Shown here in pieces: positions 59,736-64,000 of a DNA stretch of 64,000 nt. Below the pieces are notes generated by a model, which saw only the letters and a program-made list of their open reading frames with translations, was not told where the DNA came from and ran no database searches. A program made the translations under genes and the position numbers. Location of the stretch: contig CADAJP010000002.1 of assembly GCA_902788345.1 (NCBI GenBank), positions 276,002 to 340,001 of the forward strand, read 5' to 3'. Each line of letters starts with the position of its first letter. Positions within the stretch are counted from its first letter, which is position 1. The stretch comes from an uncultured bacterium. GTDB lineage: Bacteria; Cyanobacteriota; Vampirovibrionia; Gastranaerophilales; Gastranaerophilaceae.

Positions 59736-60932
59736 ATGAAAACTTATAACGATGCAGTAGAGCTTTTAACATCAACAGGAAAATTCAGGATTTCGCTCGG
59801 GCTTGAAAGAATAGAAAAAGTGCTTGAACTTTTGGGAAATCCGCAGGATAAGTTAAATTGTATTCATGTTGCAGGTACAAACGGTAAAGGTTCAGTTTGT
59901 GCAATAATTTCTTCGGTTTTAAATGAAGCAGGCATGAAAGTCGGAGTTTATTCAAGTCCGCATATTTTTAAATATACCGAAAGAATAAAAACAAATTCAG
60001 ACGGAAAAATTAATCAAATATCAGATTCTGATTTCGCGGATTATGTTTTTGAAATATCCGGACTTGCCGAAAAAAATAATATTGACCTGACAGAATTTGA
60101 AATACTTACAGCAGTTATGTTTAAGTATTTTGAAGATAAAGGGGTTGAAGTTGTTGTATTAGAAACAGGCATGGGCGGAAGATTTGATGCAACAAATGTT
60201 ATTAAAAAAAATCTTTGCTCTGTGATAACTCATGTTGATTATGATCATACAGAGCGTCTTGGTGATACATTAGATAAAATAGCCTTTGAAAAAGCAGGAA
60301 TAATAAAACCGAATTGCCCATGTATAGTTTTGGAAGGTAAAGAAGTTTACTATGACAAAGCAATGGAAGCAGGAGCAGAACTGGAAATTATTTCTCCCGT
60401 TTCAACAGATAACAATTTATCTTTAAAAGGTACTTATCAGCAGGAAAATTTATCTCTGGCACTTGCAGTTATTGAAAAATGTTTCCCTGAAATTCCGCAG
60501 GATATTATTGAAAAAGGACTTAAAAAAGTAAAACATCCGTGCAGATTTCAATATATAAAAGAAAAAAATCTCATTATAGACGGAGCGCATAATCCGAATG
60601 GTATTCAGTCGCTTATGATGAGTTTGGATATGTATTATCCGAATACAAAACGTAGGTTTATTTTTGGCTGTCTGAAAAATAAAGATTATAAAAAAATGCT
60701 TAATATCCTTACAGAAAATAATCCTGATTCGGAAATATATTTTTATAAGTTTTCTCATAAAGATGCGTGTTCTTTTGAAGAATTAAAATCTGTATGTCCT
60801 TGTAAATGTAAAGAATTAAAAAATTCTGATATGATAAATTTTGATGATGATTATCTTAATATAATATGCGGTTCATTTTACATGATTTCAGAATTGACAC
60901 AGATGTTAAATATAAGTTATTATCTAAATTAA
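59736..60932 (+). CDS. folC: Folylpolyglutamate synthase/dihydrofolate synthase
   Basis: FolC adds glutamate to dihydropteroate and to folates. The 398-residue protein is a Mur-ligase-fold enzyme: VAGTNGKGSVCAIISSVLNE (ATP loop, about 45-64), YSSPHIFKYTERIKT, the metal residue Glu in VLETGMGGRFDATN, HVDYDHTERLGDTLDKIAFE and IIDGAHNPNG. The length is slightly short (usually about 420) but all motifs are present. It follows a strong terminator and is 14 bases before the solute-binding protein gene, so the two share a transcript. Confidence 0.94.
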   Translation: MKTYNDAVELLTSTGKFRISLGLERIEKVLELLGNPQDKLNCIHVAGTNGKGSVCAIISSVLNEAGMKVGVYSSPHIFKYTERIKTNSDGKINQISDSDFADYVFEISGLAEKNNIDLTEFEILTAVMFKYFEDKGVEVVVLETGMGGRFDATNVIKKNLCSVITHVDYDHTERLGDTLDKIAFEKAGIIKPNCPCIVLEGKEVYYDKAMEAGAELEIISPVSTDNNLSLKGTYQQENLSLALAVIEKCFPEIPQDIIEKGLKKVKHPCRFQYIKEKNLIIDGAHNPNGIQSLMMSLDMYYPNTKRRFIFGCLKNKDYKKMLNILTENNPDSEIYFYKFSHKDACSFEELKSVCPCKCKELKNSDMINFDDDYLNIICGSFYMISELTQMLNISYYLN

Positions 60933-60946
60933 AAAGAGGGTTTTGT

Positions 60947-61750
60947 ATGATAAAAAGATTTTTGTTGCTGTTAGTTTGTGTAATGGTCTTTTGCTGCGGT
61001 TGTGCAAATATGGGAAAATTGAAAAATGACATAGTAGCAAATACTCTTGAGATTGCTACTAACAGAGGGAAGCTGATAGTAGGTGTAAAAACAGATACTT
61101 TCCCTTTTGGTTATATAAATGAAAATGGTGAATATGCCGGATATGACATTGATTTGGCAAAATTAATAGCCACCGACATTTTTGGAAAACCTGATAAAGT
61201 TGAATTTGTTCCTGTAACAGCTTCAGACAGAATGATGAAGCTTTATTCCGGTGAAATTGATATGATAATTGCAACAATGTCTATAACCCCATCAAGATTG
61301 AAGCTGCTTGATTTTTCCGACCCGTATTATATCGCGGGTCAAGCTCTGCTTGTAAATACAGGCAGCGACATAAAAGGTATAAGAGATTTAGAGGGTAAAA
61401 AAGCAATAACGGTTTTTGGCTCGACAAGTGAAAAAAGTTTAAGAATGGCTGTACCAAATGCAGGTATTATCGGTTATAAGACTTATGATGAAGCATATAA
61501 AGCTCTTAAAGCTAAAAAAGCTGATGCAATTGTTTCAGATGACAGTATTCTTATTGGTTTGTCATTAAAAGATGCAAGTGTAACGCTTTTGCCAAAAAGG
61601 TATTCAAGAGAACCTTATGCAATTGCTTTCAGAAAAGGCAGAGAATCAGAAGATATTATAAGAGTGGTTAACAGGATTATTGAAGAATCTGTCAGATACG
61701 GCAAATTGCATGAACTTCAAAGAAAACATGGGATAAATAATTATCAGTAA
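60947..61750 (+). CDS. Solute-binding lipoprotein, polar amino acid type (family 3)
   Basis: This 267-residue protein starts with a lipoprotein-like signal (FLLLLVCVMVFCCGC; the lipid-carrying Cys is probably at about 20-22) and a mature family-3 solute-binding domain: GKLIVGVKTDTFPFGYINEN, GYDIDLAKLIATDIFG, MIIATMSITPSRLKLLDFSD PYY, GSTSEKSLRMAVPNAG and a C-terminal helix. It binds an amino acid such as glutamine, arginine or cystine for an ABC importer. No permease or ATPase gene is near. The start at MIKR has AGAGGG upstream. The substrate is not clear. Confidence 0.88.
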   Translation: MIKRFLLLLVCVMVFCCGCANMGKLKNDIVANTLEIATNRGKLIVGVKTDTFPFGYINENGEYAGYDIDLAKLIATDIFGKPDKVEFVPVTASDRMMKLYSGEIDMIIATMSITPSRLKLLDFSDPYYIAGQALLVNTGSDIKGIRDLEGKKAITVFGSTSEKSLRMAVPNAGIIGYKTYDEAYKALKAKKADAIVSDDSILIGLSLKDASVTLLPKRYSREPYAIAFRKGRESEDIIRVVNRIIEESVRYGKLHELQRKHGINNYQ

Positions 61751-61791
61751 ATATCCTCTTTTTATAGGTCAAAAAAAATTTTTCTCCGTTT

Positions 61792-61797
61792 TATAAT
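61792..61797 (+). promoter_or_regulatory. -10 element of the 61804 gene, leaderless layout
   Basis: TATAAT ends six bases before the ATG at 61804. The -35 region is weak. No ribosome-binding site precedes the ATG. Confidence 0.6.
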
Positions 61798-61803
61798 GAT
61801 AGT

Positions 61804-62472
61804 ATGGCAGGCAGTGAACATAATAAAATAAGCGGAAACATTTTCAGTCGTGAATTTGGTTTTACGTCTGCAAATCCGTTTGATTCAAAAGTCATGCCCC
61901 AAAAACAATTCACTTCGCCAAAACCTGCCAAAAGGCTTAACGGATATGATTCAACAATATTAAATAGTGCAAATTTTGACGATGCCGAAGAACAAGAATT
62001 GAGTATAGATTACAGAATAAAAGAAAAAGAAACTGCCATTAAAGACTTGGAAGAAAAAATAAAACTTGCAGATAATTACGGAACTCAAAACGAAACACTC
62101 GGGTTAAAAGCCAAAAAACAGCGTCTTAATGATGAGCTTTATAATTTGCAAAAGCAAAGGACTTATGGCGGACGTGTTCTTGGTCAGACACAATCTTTTT
62201 CGGAACATTTTAAAGAAAAAATGCCTGTTTTATATAAAGTTCAGAATTTTATATCCCGTAATGTGCTTGCAAAAATTTCAAAAAAAGTCAGTTCGGTTGT
62301 TGCCTTGAGTGATTCACTTGAACAGCTTTCAGATATAAGCAAAAGTGTTGATGAACTTATAGATATGAATATTCCGTATGGTGAAAAAGGGCAAAGTTAT
62401 GAGAAACTTACCCAATATTTGAGCAAGGCAAATGCTATTCATTCACAAATTTCAAAATCATTTAGAAAGTAG
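61804..62472 (+). CDS. Unknown protein with coiled-coil middle
   Basis: This 222-residue protein was not recognised. The first 60 residues are polar and Pro/Ser-rich (EFGFTSANPFDSKVMPQKQF). Residues of about 70-125 form a strong coiled coil (IKEKETAIKDLEEKIKLADN, LGLKAKKQRLNDELYNLQKQ). The end (130-220) is helical (VYKVQNFISRNVLAKISKKV-type). There is no signal peptide. It converges on the flavodiiron gene and overlaps its end by 11 bases. A TATAAT six bases before the ATG suggests a leaderless message. Confidence 0.75.
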   Translation: MAGSEHNKISGNIFSREFGFTSANPFDSKVMPQKQFTSPKPAKRLNGYDSTILNSANFDDAEEQELSIDYRIKEKETAIKDLEEKIKLADNYGTQNETLGLKAKKQRLNDELYNLQKQRTYGGRVLGQTQSFSEHFKEKMPVLYKVQNFISRNVLAKISKKVSSVVALSDSLEQLSDISKSVDELIDMNIPYGEKGQSYEKLTQYLSKANAIHSQISKSFRK

Positions 62473-63664
62473 CAGCAATTTCTTTTGCAAGATTTTTTAA
62501 ATCTTCTCTTTGATCGGTTTTCAAAGATGATTTTAATGTGAGTCTGTTTCCGATAATTTCGGTATTTTTCCATTTTGAAACTATTTCAGTCATAAGGTTG
62601 CCGCTTGCAGCTGCCCAGGAACCGTTTTCAATAATGGCAATTTTTCTGTTTTGAATATTATGTGCATTCATATCATGCAAAAGATTTTCCATTGATACAA
62701 AAATTCCCATATTATAAGTAGTTGATGCAAATACAATATGAGAGTATTTGAATGCGTCTGATACAATATAAGACGGATGTGTTACCGAAGTATCATACAT
62801 TTTAATATCTTTTACCCCAAGATTTGCCAGTTCACCTGCGAGAATTTCTGCAGCATTTTGGGTGTTCCCATATACAGATGCGTAAGGAATTAAAACTGAT
62901 TTAATTTCCGGTTCATAGGTTGACCATTTTTGGTATTTGTCAATAAATATATTTAAGTTTTTTCTCCATACATATCCGTGCAGAGGGCAAATCATCTGAA
63001 TATCCATGTTTGCCGCTTTTTTTAGTAACATTTGAACCTGAGGTCCGTATTTCCCAACAATATTTGTATAATATCTTCTTGCTTCGTCCATATATCTGTG
63101 GTCAAAATCTACTTCGTCCGCAAAAATATTACCGTCAATTGCACCAAAACTGCCAAAAGCATCTGCAGAGAATAAAATTTTATCTGTTGTGTCATAAGTA
63201 ACCATAACTTCCGGCCAGTGAACCATTGGTGCAAGTGCAAATTGCAATGTGTGTTTTCCTGTTTGCAGGGTATCTCCTTCTTTTACAATAATATATTGTT
63301 CTTGCGGAAAACTTAAATCAAAAAACTGATTAATCATTGTTTGGATTTTTGCGTTACAAACAATTTTTATTTCAGGGTATTTGTTGATTAAATTTTGAAG
63401 TTCTGCACAATGGTCAGGCTCCATATGATTAATGATGAGATAATCTAATTTTTTACCGTTTAATACATGTTCAATATTTTCAAAGAATTGATGGGCTACA
63501 GCTTTATCAACGGTATCCAGTAAAACTGTTTTTTCATCCATAAGTAAATATGAATTATATGAAACACCTGTCGGAATATCATATACCCCTTCAAAAAGTG
63601 CAAGTCTTCTGTCGTTTGCTCCAACCCAGTATAAATCATTTGTTATATTTTTAACGTTATACAT
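62462..63664 (-). CDS. A-type flavodiiron protein
   Basis: Flavodiiron proteins reduce oxygen to water, or nitric oxide to nitrous oxide, protecting anaerobes. The 400-residue protein has an N-terminal metallo-beta-lactamase-like diiron domain with the ligand motif NHMEPDH (His80, Glu82, Asp84, His85), another His near HWPEVMVTY, Asp in FSADAFGSFG and His in CPLHGYVW; then a C-terminal flavodoxin domain (about 255-400, VYGNTQNAAEILAGELANLG). There is no rubredoxin extension, so it is the simple A type. AAGGAGAG lies before the ATG. It needs a rubredoxin or similar donor, not present in the window. Confidence 0.94.
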   Translation of the reverse strand: MYNVKNITNDLYWVGANDRRLALFEGVYDIPTGVSYNSYLLMDEKTVLLDTVDKAVAHQFFENIEHVLNGKKLDYLIINHMEPDHCAELQNLINKYPEIKIVCNAKIQTMINQFFDLSFPQEQYIIVKEGDTLQTGKHTLQFALAPMVHWPEVMVTYDTTDKILFSADAFGSFGAIDGNIFADEVDFDHRYMDEARRYYTNIVGKYGPQVQMLLKKAANMDIQMICPLHGYVWRKNLNIFIDKYQKWSTYEPEIKSVLIPYASVYGNTQNAAEILAGELANLGVKDIKMYDTSVTHPSYIVSDAFKYSHIVFASTTYNMGIFVSMENLLHDMNAHNIQNRKIAIIENGSWAAASGNLMTEIVSKWKNTEIIGNRLTLKSSLKTDQREDLKNLAKEIAATF

Positions 63665-63802
63665 AATATCTCTCCTTAAAAACTATTTATATATGAATAC
63701 TAACATAAAAAGGGAGTGGTTTATTGTAAAATTTTGTAATTTTTTATCCTGTAAATGCAATTAAAATTTTTCACGAATTTTTATAACTATGTATATAAAA
63801 AT

Positions 63803-63963
63803 AGGCAACTATATACAATATCACAGTAAATATACTCGAATCCTCTCCGTAGGGGAGAGGATAGAAAATCAAGTTGAGTTTGCGAAACTTAGATTTTCAA
63901 GTCGTCTTGAAATTCTTTTCTCTCCAAAGGAGAGATACTGCTGTAATATTGTATATAAGTACC
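63803..63963. mobile_element. MITE-like element, family B copy 3 (inverted orientation)
   Basis: This 161-bp element is the reverse complement of copy 1: it begins AGGCAACTATATACAATATC and ends TGTAATATTGTATATAAGTACC. The hairpins CCTCTCCGTAGGGGAGAGG and CTCTCCAAAGGAGAG are inside. Flanking AAAAAT/AAAAAAT may be a target duplication. The 336 bases after the flavodiiron gene hold no other feature that I can support. Confidence 0.8.
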
Positions 63964-64000
63964 AAAAAATATTTTAAAAGAAAAAATATTGAATATCTGA

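Overview
The window is a 64 kb AT-rich, gene-dense chromosomal segment from a Gram-negative, non-photosynthetic bacterium. The best guess is a gut member of the cyanobacterial sister group Vampirovibrionia/Melainabacteria, order Gastranaerophilales. The reasons are a DUF561/Ycf23 protein (a family otherwise typical of Cyanobacteria and algal plastids), Kdo genes implying lipopolysaccharide, an anaerobe-type flavodiiron protein, amino-acid and organic-acid carriers, no photosynthesis genes, and many tetratricopeptide-repeat proteins. The assignment rests on protein recognition by eye and was not checked by phylogeny.

Layout. 1-9.2 kb, mostly minus strand: a four-helix-bundle protein between inverted repeat arms, kdsC-kdsD, an unknown protein, a YqeG-type phosphatase with a U32 protein, a diguanylate cyclase, a NarL-type regulator and a Slt-type lytic transglycosylase. 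9.3-20.7 kb, plus strand: a small ORF, a CHASE2-GGDEF protein, a STAND-like ATPase with TPRs, rsmG, pheT, an SH3-like protein, a TPR protein, a branched-chain aminotransferase and fabG. 20.7-32 kb: an unknown protein divergent from a 1077-residue protein with a kinase-like and an ADP-ribosyltransferase domain, then acpP-fabF, a CHAP-like protein, gapA, a dicarboxylate/amino-acid carrier, rpmH-rnpA and proC. 32.3-33.3 kb: a non-coding cluster of DnaA-box-like 9-mers beside an AT palindrome, a glyoxalase gene, and a CAU tRNA with a duplicated 5' end. 33.3-39.5 kb: a lipoyl-transfer protein, a pair of paralogous exported proteins and TPR proteins. 39.5-54.6 kb: fabD, a family-4 uracil-DNA glycosylase, an alanine/glycine carrier, a trypsin-like protease, DUF561, ispE with an orphan DNA methyltransferase, mutL, a YkgJ-type protein with an ArnT-like transferase, hisS, a glucan-dikinase-like protein and a LysM protein. 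54.8-64 kb: purB, an FAD oxidoreductase, two small helix-turn-helix proteins, an NhaC-type antiporter, folC, a solute-binding lipoprotein, an unknown protein and a flavodiiron protein.

How it fits together. Housekeeping dominates: fatty-acid synthesis (fabG, acpP, fabF, fabD), envelope building (kdsC/D, ispE, ArnT-like transferase, lytic transglycosylase), translation (pheT, hisS, rpmH, rnpA, rsmG) and DNA repair (mutL, uracil-DNA glycosylase). Cyclic-di-GMP signalling appears twice. Two repeat families recur: (A) palindromic elements with arms of GGAAATA/GGGAATA units, and (B) 160-310 bp MITE-like elements with about 28-bp terminal inverted repeats. Repeat-like DNA also sits in frame inside the U32 gene and purB. 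At least eight genes have a -10-like hexamer exactly six bases before the ATG, which suggests leaderless mRNAs.

The strongest leads are the candidate replication origin at 32.3-32.57 kb, the kinase/ADP-ribosyltransferase protein at 21.8-25.0 kb with a hairpin over its ribosome-binding site, the leaderless-promoter pattern, and the glucan-dikinase-like protein at 52.1-53.7 kb.
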